Below are positions 10,646-21,889 of a DNA stretch of 64,000 nt, piece by piece. The translations under genes and the position numbers were made by a program. Each line of letters begins with the position of its first letter. The stretch's first letter is position 1. A model generated the notes under the pieces. It did no database searches. It saw nothing but the letters and a program-made list of their open reading frames with translations, and was not told the origin of the DNA. The stretch is from Ophiura sarsii. Lineage: Eukaryota; Echinodermata; Ophiuroidea; Amphilepidida; Ophiuridae. The DNA lies in assembly GCA_035610835.1 (NCBI GenBank), contig CM069444.1, positions 1 to 64,000 on the forward strand. Reading direction: 5' to 3'.

Positions 10646-13600
10646 ATGGCAGAAGGCGGAGAAAACGCAGCAACAGTGTGTGAACAGCTAAGAGCGCCAC
10701 CAGCGTTGGATTGTACCACAGAGACTATATCTAAAGTATGGAAACCATGGAAAGATGAAGTTACGCTGTATATGGACCTCGCACATTCAAATAAAACTGA
10801 AGGATACAAGGTGAAGATGTTGAAATATCTCCTTGGGGTGGTCGGAAGACAAATATATGAAACATTGACTTTTGATAAAGAAGAAGATGATCGCACCCTG
10901 AAAGACGTCATAAAGGTATTTGATGACCTTTGTGATCCCAAGAGAAACGAAACGGTAGAAAGATACAAATTCCTCACCAGACATCAAGCTGTAGGTGAAA
11001 CCTTCGAAAGCTACAGCACGGAGTTAAAAGTGTTGGCGGCTACATGCAACTTCGGTGAACTTGAAGATTCACTGATCCGTGACATCGTAATTATAGGCCT
11101 CCAAGACTCAAATCTACGAGAAAGATTGCTTCGTGAGACAGACTTGAATCTAAGTAAATGTCTAAAGATGTGCAGAACCACCGAGCTAACGAGAGAGCAA
11201 CTGAAATCAATAGAGCAGACTTCAGATGTACACAGCGTACACAAATACACAAAGAAACCAAGCAAGACGCAACACTTTAACAAGAAAGAGAAGAAGTTGC
11301 CGAAATGCAGATTTTGTGGAAAGGCGCACAAATTTGGAAAGAAAGAATGTCCAGCATATGGAAAAAGCTGTACTAAATGTAAACGCCTACATCACTTCAG
11401 TAGTGTGTGTTGGTCGTCCTCAGTTCACAACATCGCTGAATCAGAAGAAGAAGAAAGCGAATATGAAGAACTAAGAAAGATAGATGATATCGAAGAAGAC
11501 ATCAACATCAACAACATAAGTGACCAGATATTAGCAAATATGAAAATAGGTTGCAGTAGAGAGAAACCAGTAGAGGTGACCTTTGAAGTAGATTCAGGAG
11601 CCCACTGCAACATCATAAGCAAGAAATACCTGACCAACATTGAGCATGAAATAGAGCATACGAAGAAGAGACTACGTATGTATGATCAGAACATCTTGAT
11701 TCCAGTCGGCAAAACGGTGTTGAAATTCACTAACCCGAAGAACAAGAAGAAATACAAGGCAGAATTTATCGTCGTATCCGAAGACCTCATGCCAATCATC
11801 GGTAGAGATACAGCCTTGAAAATGAATCTGATAGAAATAAAGACAGAGAATATCCTCGCGATCAAGACAGAAGAAAATAAAGAGAATTCTGCAAGTGTAT
11901 CGTATTGGATGAAAAAGTACCCAGAGGTGTTCGACGGCATCGGCGCATTCGATGGAGAATGTCATCTGAATGTTAAAGAGAATCAAAGACCAGTCGTTCA
12001 CGCACCAAGACGGATACCAATAGCCACGAAAAAAGTGCTAGAAGAAGAACTACACAGACTGACGGAAGCAGGAATAATAAAGAAAGTTGAAAAGCCTACA
12101 CCATGGGTGTCAAGCTTAGTAACCGTAATAAAACCTAACAAGACCAGAGTGTGCATAGACCCAAAGGATCTTAACGAGGCACTCCAGAGAAGCCACTACC
12201 CGATGAAGACACTAGACGATGTACTACCAGACCTGAGCAAAGCAAAGGTGTTCAGCGTCGTTGATGTCAAAGATGGCTACTGGCACGTCAAGTTAGATGA
12301 ACAAAGTTCATTTCTTACCTGTTTTAACTCAGCATTTGGCAGATATAGATGGCTGAGAATGCCATTTGGCCTAAAGACAAGCGCCGAAGAATTCCAAAGA
12401 AGACTTGAACAGAGTATAGAAGGTCTACCAGGAGTTTGCTGCATAGCAGATGATATCCTGATATATGGAGAAGGCGACACAGAGAAAGAAGCAGTGGAAG
12501 ACCACAACAAGAAAGTACACGCATTAATGCAGCGGTGTCAAGAGAAAAACATTAAGCTTAACCAGAAAAAGGCAAAGCTACTGATGAAAGAAGTCAAGTT
12601 CATGGGACACGTGATCAGCGCAGATGGACTCAAGCCTGACCCTGCAAAGATACAAGCAGTGTTAGAGATGCCAAAACCTCAGAATGTCAACGACGTGAGA
12701 AGACTAGTTGGTTTTGTAAACTACCTTGGGAAATTCCTTCCCTCGCTGAGCGACATGTGTGAGCCCCTGAGAAAACTAACTGAAAAAGACACAACATGGA
12801 GCTGGCAGAGTGTACATGATGAAGCCTTACAGAAAGTGAAGATAGCTGCAACTGAGTCTCCAATATTGAGATATTATGACAGCAACAAAGAACTATACCT
12901 TCAAACTGATGCTTCAGAGACAGGATGTGGCGCGGCACTGATGCAAGATCAGCAACCACTGGCGTATGCAAGTCGAGCATTCACCGGAGCGGAAACGCGC
13001 TACGCCCAAATTGAAAAGGAGCTACTAGCGGTTGTATGGGGACTGGAGAGATTCCACCAATACACATATGGAAGACACACAACTATACAGTCAGACCACA
13101 AGCCGTTGGAAATAATCCAAAAAAAAGAGCTCCACAAGGCACCCAAACGCCTACAGAGAATGCTTCTGAGAAAGCAAGCATATGATTGCACCATAGTGTT
13201 CAGACCCGGGAAAGAGATGCAGCTGGCAGACACGCTTAGCAGAGCATATATACCTCTAACGCCCACAGATATACGAGATCAACTGAACCAAGACATGCAA
13301 GATGTACATATTGTACAAGATCTCCCGATAACACAACAAAGACTGAAAGAACTCACTGACGCTACAAGACAAGACGCTACCCTACAAAAGCTGAAGAAGA
13401 TCATCATGGACGGTTGGCCAAACACAAAGAAAGGTCTACCAAGAGAGATCAAAGACTACTACAACTTCAGAGATGAGCTGACAACTCAAGACGACCTAAT
13501 ATTGAAAGGTGACAGAGTCGTAGTCCCGACCCAGCAAAGGGAGACAATGATAAAATCAATTCACTCCAGCCACCTGGGAATAGAGAGCTGCCTAAGAAGA

Positions 13601-14740
13601 GCACGCGAAAGCCTATACTGGCTGAACATGAATGCACACATCAAGCAACATATTGAAAAATGCAGCGTATGCAAGTCAACGGCAGACAAACAACAAAAGG
13701 AGACAATGATTCCTCACCAGATTCCTAACCAACCTTGGTCCAAAGTAGGAACAGATCTATTCCAGTTAGATGGACGTCACTACCTTATCACGGTAGATTA
13801 TTATTCCAAATTCTGGGAAATAGACTATATCAACGACAGTGAATCAACAACAATAATTCACAAGCTAAAATCACAGTTTGCACGACACGGTATCCCGGAC
13901 ACATTGATTTCGGACAACGGGCCACAATACACATCAGCAAAATTCACAGAGTTTACAAGCAAGTGGAGCATCCAGCATCTGACCTCCTCACCCGGATACC
14001 CACAAAGCAACGGACAAGCTGAAGCAGCGGTCAAGACAGCCAAGCACATCATGAGAAGAGCAAAGAAAGCCAAAAATGACCCTTATTTGGCAATCTTAGA
14101 CTATAGAAACACGCCAACAGAAGGACTCGATACAAGCCCTGTGCAGAGACTGATGAGTCGTCGTACCCAAACACTTCTTCCCATGAACCGTAAACTGTTG
14201 AAACCCAAAGTACCACTGGATCAGAAATCTAGAATGAACAAGAAGAAACAATCACAAATCAGGCGCTACAACAAGAGTGCAAGAAATCTACAAGCCCTCA
14301 AGCAAGGTGATATTGTCAGAATCCAACCAACTGACAATGACAAGCAGAAAAACAAAGAATGGCGCAAAGCTCAAGTAACCAAGCAAATCGACGACAGATC
14401 CTATGAAGTCTCAACTGAACAAGGCAAAACGTTGAGAAGAAACAGACGACACCTCAGAACAACAAGAGAGGTCATGCAACCACGTCATGATGTTGTTCCA
14501 GAACCAGAACAATTAGAAACAATTCAGCGAGAACCAGAACGTCGAGTTGCAGAACAACAGCGAGTTCCACAACGAGTTACACCAGAACAACGAGTTACAC
14601 CAGAACAGCGCATCGCACCAGAGCAGCAAGTTGAACGACGACAGCGACAGCAACGTCAACCAGAGATTACAACCAAGACAAGAGCAGGCAGAAACATCAA
14701 GAAGCCAAGCCACCTCGACGATTATGTCACAGACTACTAA
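10646..14740 (+). CDS. Gag-Pol polyprotein of the LTR retrotransposon
   Basis: A single intact frame of 1364 residues. Gag-like N-terminus; a Cys/His zinc-knuckle region at about 221-256; aspartic protease motif DSGA at 316; reverse transcriptase with catalytic Asp540 and the ADD pair at 602-603 (preceded by Ile-Ala rather than the usual Tyr-x); RNase H beginning near Asp755; integrase zinc domain His973, His976, Cys1006, Cys1009; and integrase catalytic triad Asp1037, Asp1090, Glu1126 with 35 residues between the last two. The PR-RT-RH-IN order is that of Ty3/Gypsy (Metaviridae) elements. The C-terminus is Arg/Gln-rich with short VTPEQR repeats. No env frame follows. Gag and pol are fused without a frameshift. 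The start ATG is about 250 bp after the LTR. No breaks were seen, so the element may be competent. Confidence 0.96.
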   Translation: MAEGGENAATVCEQLRAPPALDCTTETISKVWKPWKDEVTLYMDLAHSNKTEGYKVKMLKYLLGVVGRQIYETLTFDKEEDDRTLKDVIKVFDDLCDPKRNETVERYKFLTRHQAVGETFESYSTELKVLAATCNFGELEDSLIRDIVIIGLQDSNLRERLLRETDLNLSKCLKMCRTTELTREQLKSIEQTSDVHSVHKYTKKPSKTQHFNKKEKKLPKCRFCGKAHKFGKKECPAYGKSCTKCKRLHHFSSVCWSSSVHNIAESEEEESEYEELRKIDDIEEDININNISDQILANMKIGCSREKPVEVTFEVDSGAHCNIISKKYLTNIEHEIEHTKKRLRMYDQNILIPVGKTVLKFTNPKNKKKYKAEFIVVSEDLMPIIGRDTALKMNLIEIKTENILAIKTEENKENSASVSYWMKKYPEVFDGIGAFDGECHLNVKENQRPVVHAPRRIPIATKKVLEEELHRLTEAGIIKKVEKPTPWVSSLVTVIKPNKTRVCIDPKDLNEALQRSHYPMKTLDDVLPDLSKAKVFSVVDVKDGYWHVKLDEQSSFLTCFNSAFGRYRWLRMPFGLKTSAEEFQRRLEQSIEGLPGVCCIADDILIYGEGDTEKEAVEDHNKKVHALMQRCQEKNIKLNQKKAKLLMKEVKFMGHVISADGLKPDPAKIQAVLEMPKPQNVNDVRRLVGFVNYLGKFLPSLSDMCEPLRKLTEKDTTWSWQSVHDEALQKVKIAATESPILRYYDSNKELYLQTDASETGCGAALMQDQQPLAYASRAFTGAETRYAQIEKELLAVVWGLERFHQYTYGRHTTIQSDHKPLEIIQKKELHKAPKRLQRMLLRKQAYDCTIVFRPGKEMQLADTLSRAYIPLTPTDIRDQLNQDMQDVHIVQDLPITQQRLKELTDATRQDATLQKLKKIIMDGWPNTKKGLPREIKDYYNFRDELTTQDDLILKGDRVVVPTQQRETMIKSIHSSHLGIESCLRRARESLYWLNMNAHIKQHIEKCSVCKSTADKQQKETMIPHQIPNQPWSKVGTDLFQLDGRHYLITVDYYSKFWEIDYINDSESTTIIHKLKSQFARHGIPDTLISDNGPQYTSAKFTEFTSKWSIQHLTSSPGYPQSNGQAEAAVKTAKHIMRRAKKAKNDPYLAILDYRNTPTEGLDTSPVQRLMSRRTQTLLPMNRKLLKPKVPLDQKSRMNKKKQSQIRRYNKSARNLQALKQGDIVRIQPTDNDKQKNKEWRKAQVTKQIDDRSYEVSTEQGKTLRRNRRHLRTTREVMQPRHDVVPEPEQLETIQREPERRVAEQQRVPQRVTPEQRVTPEQRIAPEQQVERRQRQQRQPEITTKTRAGRNIKKPSHLDDYVTDY

Positions 14741-15164
14741 ACACACAACACTCTCAGATAAATGAATTATAAAACCGCTCGCCACAATTCATATAAAGAA
14801 GTAATGCTGAGAAGACGGACTGACCAAAGCATAGAATAGAGACTGTAAATAACTAAAAAGCTCATTGAAGAGTTTCGCGTTCATAGTTAAAAGTTTGAGT
14901 TAAAGAGAGTGCTACACATGCAAACATAGATAAACATTGCATTTACACACACATGATTTTTACAACATCATCATGCCTATGAGAGAAAAGACTCTTTTGT
15001 TTAATGAGGCAAAGACTCTAGATGCAACATCACTATTTGAAAGTCAATTATCATAGACTCTAATGAGATATCAAAGACTATAAAAGCTTGCCATGGTCAA
15101 ATAGAGACACTATCAGAGACTTTAAATAATATTGATTAATTGCCACAATCAAATTCAAATCCTT

Positions 15165-15177
15165 AAAGGAGAAAGGA
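15165..15177 (+). promoter_or_regulatory. Polypurine tract
   Basis: aaaggagaaagga lies immediately before the 3' LTR, the expected plus-strand priming site of an LTR retrotransposon. Confidence 0.85.
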
Positions 15178-15399
15178 TGTTGGGATTTTATGAATCCTCA
15201 TTTAGGATATTCAATGTAATGTGGCAACCCCATTGTTAGACCTGGCAATAAGGCAACCTTGCCTTTCCCTCTCTCTCCATCATGGCGATTCCTAGATAAG
15301 TTCGCTACAATAATACCACTTGTTATTAAAGCTACAATAGTACTCGAAATACATCATTGTCTGAGTAATGAATACTATGAGCAATAGCATAACGAAACA
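15178..15399 (+). repeat. 3' LTR
   Basis: A 222-bp copy of 10177-10398, ending AACGAAACA, followed by the target duplication ATAGT. Confidence 0.95.
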
Positions 15400-16469
15400 A
15401 TAGTTTTTTTGACATGAAAACAGGGGGGGTCATAAAATTATTTCATTGAAAATGGGGGGGGTCACAAATTTATCAAAGCATGCTTGCGTGAAGAAAAAAA
15501 AAGGTAGGGGGGTCATAAAAATATGCAGCTCTTGGATAGGGGGGGTCATGAAAAATTGTCTGGGTCTATCCACATTTTTGGGCCCCCCCCCCCCTTCCGA
15601 AGAAAATGCCAGCCCCCTTAGAAGAAAAAATTTCCAATCCAAAACCGTTCGGGATGGCTAATCATCCCAATTGTAAATGCTATTTTTTGAATTTAAACCG
15701 TTGTTAAGCGGTCGTCCAATTCACTTGATCAGGTAACCTCGTTCGCATATTTTAACCTGAATACTCGTGAATACGCCTATGTCCAGCGTCGTCTGTTAAG
15801 GGATGTGGTGGAGGCAGCGCCCTCAATTACAAAAATATATGATAACAACTGGGATTTGTATATTTTTACAATTGTATTACATGTAGGCCTATGAACTTAC
15901 ACCTATAAGGATTAAGAAAAATCAGCACTCTTTGTACAACAAAACGTCGATTCAAAAATGCTGATCTCCGCTATAGATCAGCCTATTACGTCAGACCGCA
16001 TCCCCCTGCAGCACGCGTGATAAATATCGCGAACCATATTTGCATAGAGGGCGTTTTCAATAAATAGCGATGGTATTGTTTTAATCAAGTTTTGCTGTGT
16101 TTTTGTAATTAGAATTATCAATAATGGCAATTTTAATGTTCATCTTGAATTCTGAAATAAATAAAAAATAAATAAAAAATGTCAACACCACTTAATGTCC
16201 CTTTAAGAGAAAACAATGGAAATCTATTGAACTACTGTGTTAGCTTTTTGGTATTATAGGGTTACAACATTAATGGAAAGTCCTTTAAAGTTTGTTACAA
16301 TAAATTTGGGATGATATTCCTACTTACGACATTAATATTTAGAAGGAAAACATTTGTTTCAATATTTTAGTATTTAAGGTTTTTTTGCATTGATACATGT
16401 ATATTTAATTAGTTTGAGTCAAATAGCTTGACAAAAATTCTTAAGTCATGATGAAATGATAGCACTGTA

Positions 16470-17023
16470 CAGTCATCAAAAAAGTAACTAATGGGCTTCT
16501 AACTATACAAATATATACCCTACCTAAAAATATTTAATAAAAAAGTTGTTGAGAAATTCATTTTTTTAATATGAGATATTGCACGCTAGGATCGGGTGAT
16601 TATTGCGGATATAACTGTAAGATGAAGTCCGATTTTAATTTTTACATTTTTATTTTCAACACGCGGACCCATCTACGGGTACCTTATCGATTACTGGTAG
16701 TGCAATTGGCGGATGATGCGCAGGTTGGACAGTCGGCCGTATTGTTCCGATTGATCAATACGCCACACACACACACACACGCTACCTGTCATACCCCCCC
16801 CCCCCCCCGTGTTGAAATATAAAATGTGAAAATGAAATTGTGACTTTACCTTAGATTTTGGATTGTCACTTATTTAATATTCAACCGATCCTAGCTTTCA
16901 ATATCTCATATTAAAGAAGATAAATTTCTCAACAACTTCGATGGTTTTATATTTTTAGGTAGGATATATTTTTAGAGTTTAATGTCCATTTATTACCTGT
17001 ATATTTACTTTTTTTTATGACTG
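16470..17023. mobile_element. Mariner-like MITE N (left copy)
   Basis: The ends read CAGTCATCAAAAAAGTAA and, inverted, ttactttttttTATGACTG, flanked by TA. Inner inverted segments (ttgttgagaaatt, gagatattg) meet around a (CA)n tract near 16763-16782 and a C run. No frame. The right-arm copy is at 53912-54459. Confidence 0.82.
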
Positions 17024-17547
17024 TATAGTGTGCAAGGTCATGTGGGTGCTATTAGAAAGTACAGAGATTTTGTTGGTTTCCATTTAAAATATGAAAGTAA
17101 GGTGTTAAAATGAAACTAAATTTCCCTCCCAAATATCTTATTTTGAAGAGATCAGGTGTCAATATATGTGAGAGATTGAAGACTAGTGACAGCATTTAGG
17201 ATTAGTTTTACTTTAGTGAATCCATTGACAAACAATTGAGAAGGTTTTTTTGAAAGGAAGTCAAAATTGTCAGACTACCCACCATAGGATTACATTGGCT
17301 ATAATGAGGTTGATTCATGAGCTATTTTCAATGAGAAATTTGTATGGGGATTTCAAGAAGGCACATGTTTTCTTCAATTCCATGGAATTGAATTAGCAGA
17401 TGTTGTAGGAAACATGAATTTATTAATGAGAAGAGATCCAACAACACATTTCTTCAAGTCGTAGTGGAATCTTACACTCCAAATTGAATATATGGACTGA
17501 TTTTGACATCATAACCAAGTGTCCTAATACTTTTGGTTGCTAGTGTA

Positions 17548-17890
17548 ATATGACTACATCTGTACAATGGCATAATATAGGAGTGGACACTGGCTAATTT
17601 GCATACGGACGTTCCTTAAATTTGTTTTTTTTAAGCCCTACGGGGTCCTGAAAAATGTCATGGGACCTCTCACATTTTGGATCCAGTGCTATCCCTGACA
17701 GGTGTATGACCAGTTCGTCTGTGGTGAACTGCCAAAGTGGTAGGCCAGCTTTAAGCGTTCGTCCATGTCCTATTCACTTGATCACGTAACCTCGTTCGCA
17801 TAATTTAACCTTGAATATTTGTTAATACGCCCGTGTCCGGCATCGTCTGAACTATACCACCATATTAATCGTCGTCTGCGCTACATGTAG
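17548..17890. other. No gene seen; fragments of E- and hAT-type MITEs
   Basis: 17640-17700 resembles the end of the 4352-4879 hAT-like element (gggtcctgaaaaatg, ccagtgctatccctg). 17755-17855 resembles part of MITE E (cacttgatcacgtaacctcg and a catcgtctg end). The mirror is 53068-53413. Confidence 0.6.
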
Positions 17891-20210
17891 TGGAATCGCT
17901 TAACGAAATTACGTTTACAGATTGGATACAAGCACCAAAGTTTACACGAATCTTTATTGGGTCAAAACAATTGATTTTGGAAGGGGTGCTCATTTGGCAG
18001 ATGATTGGAACCTAAAATGGCGGCTAAAAATTAAAATGGCGTCCATATATTACACATTAAATGTTTAATTGCAGTCAACAATATTTGATTAGTGTTAATA
18101 ATGTACTAGTGTGATACAAATATAATACGAATATACTAAATTGATCAAAATTACAATATGGCCGGCAAAATTCAAAATGGCGGTCGCTAGATTCCTATTT
18201 TATAAATCAATGATACATTTTATATAAAGAGTAACTCTTGACAAAAGGAATATTGTGGTCGATGTGTTTTAATTGATAGAAGATATTTGAAGGTGGTCAT
18301 TATCCAATATGGCCGCCAACGAAGATATAATTGGTCGGTGATGTAAAACTTGCTTTAAAAACGCATTATTTTATGCTGATATTTCTGGGGATGTTTGTGG
18401 TTCATCCACTTAATCATACGCAAAATAAATGCAAACAGTTATCAATTAACTGGCTGGCAGTCATCAGGTCTAAAAATGTCTGCCTATTTTATTACATTGA
18501 GAACAATGACAGCATCCTTATTCTTGATATTTCACTATTTGACACATTTACATTTACAAATGCCAGTTCATTCATGATTTATAAGACCTGCGGGTGCATA
18601 TTGAACAGTTCCATCTTTTATACACATTTTGATGTATCTGATACCTTGGGGATAGTTAACAAAACCGAATTCTAAAGATCGTTTGTCTGTTTCCTTCCAA
18701 AACTTCCTGGAGTAGGTACGTGTTGTCTCGTCCGGTTACTTGTAGCCCCTCTACCCATTTGATATATGTCCCGATTTGAATGTTGAAGAATTTCATCCCG
18801 CAATAAAAAATGAGCTTTGTTGGTAACAGCATATCGTCTGTTGTTTTCCTATTGAATTTTCCATAACATTAACATGTTACTACCTTTGTTGGAGGTAGTC
18901 TCGCAATTGCACCTGGCCTGTTACAAAAAGGTAGCTCTCCCTTCGTCGTATGCTTTCCAAGCACATACGTCGTAAGTTTGCCCTTATAACCATTGGACCA
19001 ATGAAGACGTATCACAATTCGTAAAATGTGTGGAACATTTACAGGGCTTTGGACTTCGGTTCAACTCTTTACCCATAACGCTATCCACATCTGTTGTATT
19101 ATGGGATATGAAGTAAGAATAAGCTTTACCATGAGTTGTGCCTAACTGTAATGTCTATCTGGAATTGCTGAACGAAGTAGTGAAATAACCAGATTTTCAA
19201 GGAGCTAATAAATGCATGCATTGACTATTCATGGTATAATAAAAGAAAGGCCCTCTGTCCCACCCAGATGAAATCTAACGGATCTCTCATAGTTCGCCTT
19301 AAGTGCCATCTCTGTGTGCAGTCCACGAAGCATATAATGTTAGTTCACTGTCGTTCTTAAATCAAAGTATCTGCCAAATTGTTGGGTATGATTTTGTCAT
19401 TTGGCATTCTGGTACCGCGACAGACGGAACTTTAAGCATGTTAAGAGCAACTGTACATTCGCACAGTTGTCTGGTAGATTGAGCTATTTGTCACTGGTTT
19501 CCTGTGTGGATGTTCGAAGTAGTGGCCTCATATTGCTAAATTTAGTCTTGGTTGGAAATTAGAAACCCATAGGAACGGACTGTGATTCCGTTAGGGCCTG
19601 TTACTCCAAAATATTCCATGGAGCAGCACGTCCAGTAATGACTTTGAGCTAACAGGTAACGAATCATAATAATTATCATATTTATGGGTTGAGAATACAA
19701 AGTTTCGCACTGTATATCAAAACACATTTCATCAAATCATTAGTGTTATTTATTGCAACGGCCATTTTGGATAGCGGCCATCTTTTAATCTTGTGGTTGT
19801 ATGTTACATAGTATATATAAACATAAAATAAACATATAAGACATAAACATAAAATAAACATAAGACATACCGTACCTTATTATTTTGGGACTTTACGTAT
19901 AACATCGTTGTATCAATATAGCCGCCATGTTGGATTCAAAAATTAACTTTTAATAACCAACAAAGCGTATCAATATGAAATAATTATACTGATATAATAC
20001 ATCCTTCAAGTATTTAGACTGTGATTAACAACATGTTATTGTCTTTTGCAACACGTTATGGGAGCAGCCATCTTGGATTATGATGATTTCTGACATGAGC
20101 ACCCCTTCTAGATTCACGTGTCATAACCTAAAGAAGAATATATCATCATGGTTTGCTTGTATCCGAGAAGTAAACGTAATGGCCAAAATTGCCCTTAAGC
20201 GATTCCATTA
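17891..20210. mobile_element. Foldback element K, left arm only
   Basis: It begins TGGAATCGCTTAACG and ends TTAAGCGATTCCATTA, with further inverted similarity inside (acgtttacagattgg versus ...agaagtaaacgtaat). ATGTAG flanks both sides (17885-17890 and 20211-20216), and the right arm shows one copy near 53070, the empty site. It is 2320 bp with no recognised protein. ATGGCGGC-type words recur in both halves, in opposite orientation. Confidence 0.85.
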
Positions 20211-20499
20211 ATGTAGGCTAGTCGTCTGCTCTTGTTTGCGGTATTCTGCCCTCTCTTGATCAGTTCATAATAAATCGAATAGATCAGAATGCTTTTACCG
20301 TAGGTGGCGTTAACCCTGGCAGAAACACCCAGGTTAATTTTCAGTAAATATGACCTCGACCGGGAGTGAGGCACGCCAATAATTAACTTCGTCCAATGTT
20401 ATAAAAACGAAAGAAGCTAAACTTAATTCGCAAATAGTGTATAATTTGTTCACAGCTTTATTTGGTAAGTGTAAAAGTAAAGTTTATTTAAAAAGTTCC

Positions 20500-20790
20500 A
20501 AAAACTATTCTCGCGAAGCTAGTGTCACGGATGCTAAAAAGCCTAAATTGGAACAGCTTCAAGTTCAAGAAGTAACGCAGAGTCGCAGACTGACCTGCCT
20601 TTATAAAGCAGACATCTCAAGACTTAGGCCTACATCGCCCTAAGACATAGAGGAGGACACGACCAACAATTCCAACTCTACAACGGCCAGACTGGCATCA
20701 TTTACAAATTCATTTGTTCCCTCGAACAATCACTGACTGGAACACCCCCAATCCACCACACATCACGACCTCAGTAGCGTAGCCAGGGGA
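20500..20790 (+). pseudogene. LINE reverse-transcriptase C-terminal remnant (left copy)
   Basis: Across frames this reads YSREASVTD, then MLKSLNWNSFKFKK, then ADISRLRP, then TITDWN. This order is typical of the region after the reverse transcriptase in CR1/L2/Jockey-group LINEs (SVT.ML..L.W, then ..I.DWN.LP). Several frameshifts and a stop are present. A C run of 43 bases follows at 20811-20853. The right-arm copy is interrupted by element J. Confidence 0.65.
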
Positions 20791-20809
20791 AGCAAAGTGC
20801 CCCCCCCCC

Positions 20810-20810
<1 letters not shown>

Positions 20811-20853
<43 letters not shown>
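20811..20853 (+). repeat. Poly-C tract, about 43 bases
   Basis: An uninterrupted C run, preceded by ten more Cs and one T, beside a hAT-like end word (cagtagcgtagccagg). In the right arm the matching tract (about 48054-48075) is much shorter. Confidence 0.9.
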
Positions 20854-21442
20854 TGAACAAATATGATCGGGAACTTTTGGGAAGGCAGAGGAAGGGAAAG
20901 AAAGGGAGAAGTCAAAGAGCCTTAAGAGGAGACAAAAAGTGGGAAAAGGGACAGAAAGGAGAAAGGAAGACATGCAAATTAGTTGGAAATTTGCAGTTTT
21001 CACGCCGGTATGGGCCGCAATGCCTCCCCGGGAATGCCTCTAACCGCGATAAAGTTTGCATGTTGCAAAACAATGATAATACTAGTATCGGAAAACTGTC
21101 GGACGTTTATAAATAGGCCTACGCTTATTGTTTACTTTTCATTATGAAGAATAGTATTGCACACAGTAAGTAAAACATATCAAAATGAGGAAATTAGACT
21201 GAGAATTTAATGTTCAAATACGTTTTTGATACAATCTCAATATCTTAGCTGTTTTGTTCTTTTATACATCTAGGGTTAGAAAGGTAAAAAGATATTAAAT
21301 CCAACGGAACCAGGAACAAAGCATACCAAGTATCAGAGAACTGGAGTAGGGAAAAAATGAATAACATTGTGTCCTCACACCCAGTTGGTATCTTGCTTTA
21401 TTCTTTACATCTAGGGACTAGGGTTAGGTCAATTTACACAAC

Positions 21443-21490
<48 letters not shown>

Positions 21491-21889
21491 TCCGGCTCTT
21501 CCTTGAAGGTTCTAATTTACTAGACCATTGATTATAATCCCCTTTGATAATCAGACAAATTATGTTCAACAGACCGTCCGAGCTAGCAGGGCGCATGAAA
21601 AGATGTTTACTCTCCTAAGTTGTCCGTACTAATTTGGTTTGTCATGTTCTGTCATCAATTAACTCAATTCAAATTGTATCATGTTTGTGTTATTTTTTGT
21701 AGGCACTAGGGCGGCGGTAAGCATGTTGTATTTGTAAGTACCACGATCCGCTCAACGATTGTTTCAGCGGGCGTTTACCAACAATTCACCAAGCCCACAA
21801 CCGGTGGTGGCGTGTAACTAGAAAGCAGGGTAGAATCTCACTGATATACAACTGCTAAAGTGCTAATCCGTGAGTCAAGTTCACTAGCC
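20854..21889. other. 5' flank of left ZNF2; no separate gene
   Basis: Shared with about 47047-48053 in reverse. It includes another 43-base C run (21445-21487). A short segment at 21703-21718 (gcactagggcggcg) is bounded by tag before and gtaagc after in both arms, and could be a tiny exon. This is unproven. Confidence 0.45.

Larger units (their letters stand above)
10177..15399 (+). mobile_element. Complete Ty3/Gypsy-type LTR retrotransposon
   Basis: A 5223-bp element with 222-bp LTRs (TG...CA), a primer-binding-site candidate, one gag-pol frame, a polypurine tract, and a 5-bp target duplication ATAGT on both sides (10172-10176 and 15400-15404). The two LTRs look identical throughout, which indicates recent insertion. 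It is absent from the right arm. Confidence 0.97.
10097..15622. mobile_element. G-rich foldback element D nested in E
   Basis: The sequence ggggctggcattttcttc near 10105 is inverted at about 15598-15617 (gaagaaaatgccagcccc). The right-arm E copy lacks all of this. The interior near 15410-15600 is rich in G runs. The LTR retrotransposon sits inside it. The exact ends and target duplication could not be fixed by eye. Confidence 0.6.
10001..15795. mobile_element. MITE E (left copy) carrying a nested element and an LTR retrotransposon
   Basis: It starts CAGACGACGGTGGCTACG and ends GCGTCGTCTG, so the termini are inverted. The flanks are ttaagaga (9993-10000) and ttaaggga (15796-15803), an 8-bp target duplication with one mismatch. 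E's own sequence is only about 265 bp, judged from the uninterrupted copy at 52795-53059. The right arm has no E inside L. The 8-bp duplication suggests hAT-type mobilisation. Confidence 0.82.
9941..17545. mobile_element. Tc1-like element L (left copy), heavily interrupted
   Basis: The ends are CACTAGTAACCAAAAGTATT and, inverted, the related CACTAGCAACCAAAAGTATT, flanked by TA (9939-9940 and 17546-17547). Without nested insertions it would be about 1.8 kb. No transposase frame survives. It contains MITE E with its own nest (10001-15795) and MITE N (16470-17023). The right arm has L at the matching place (53416-58605). Confidence 0.82.
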
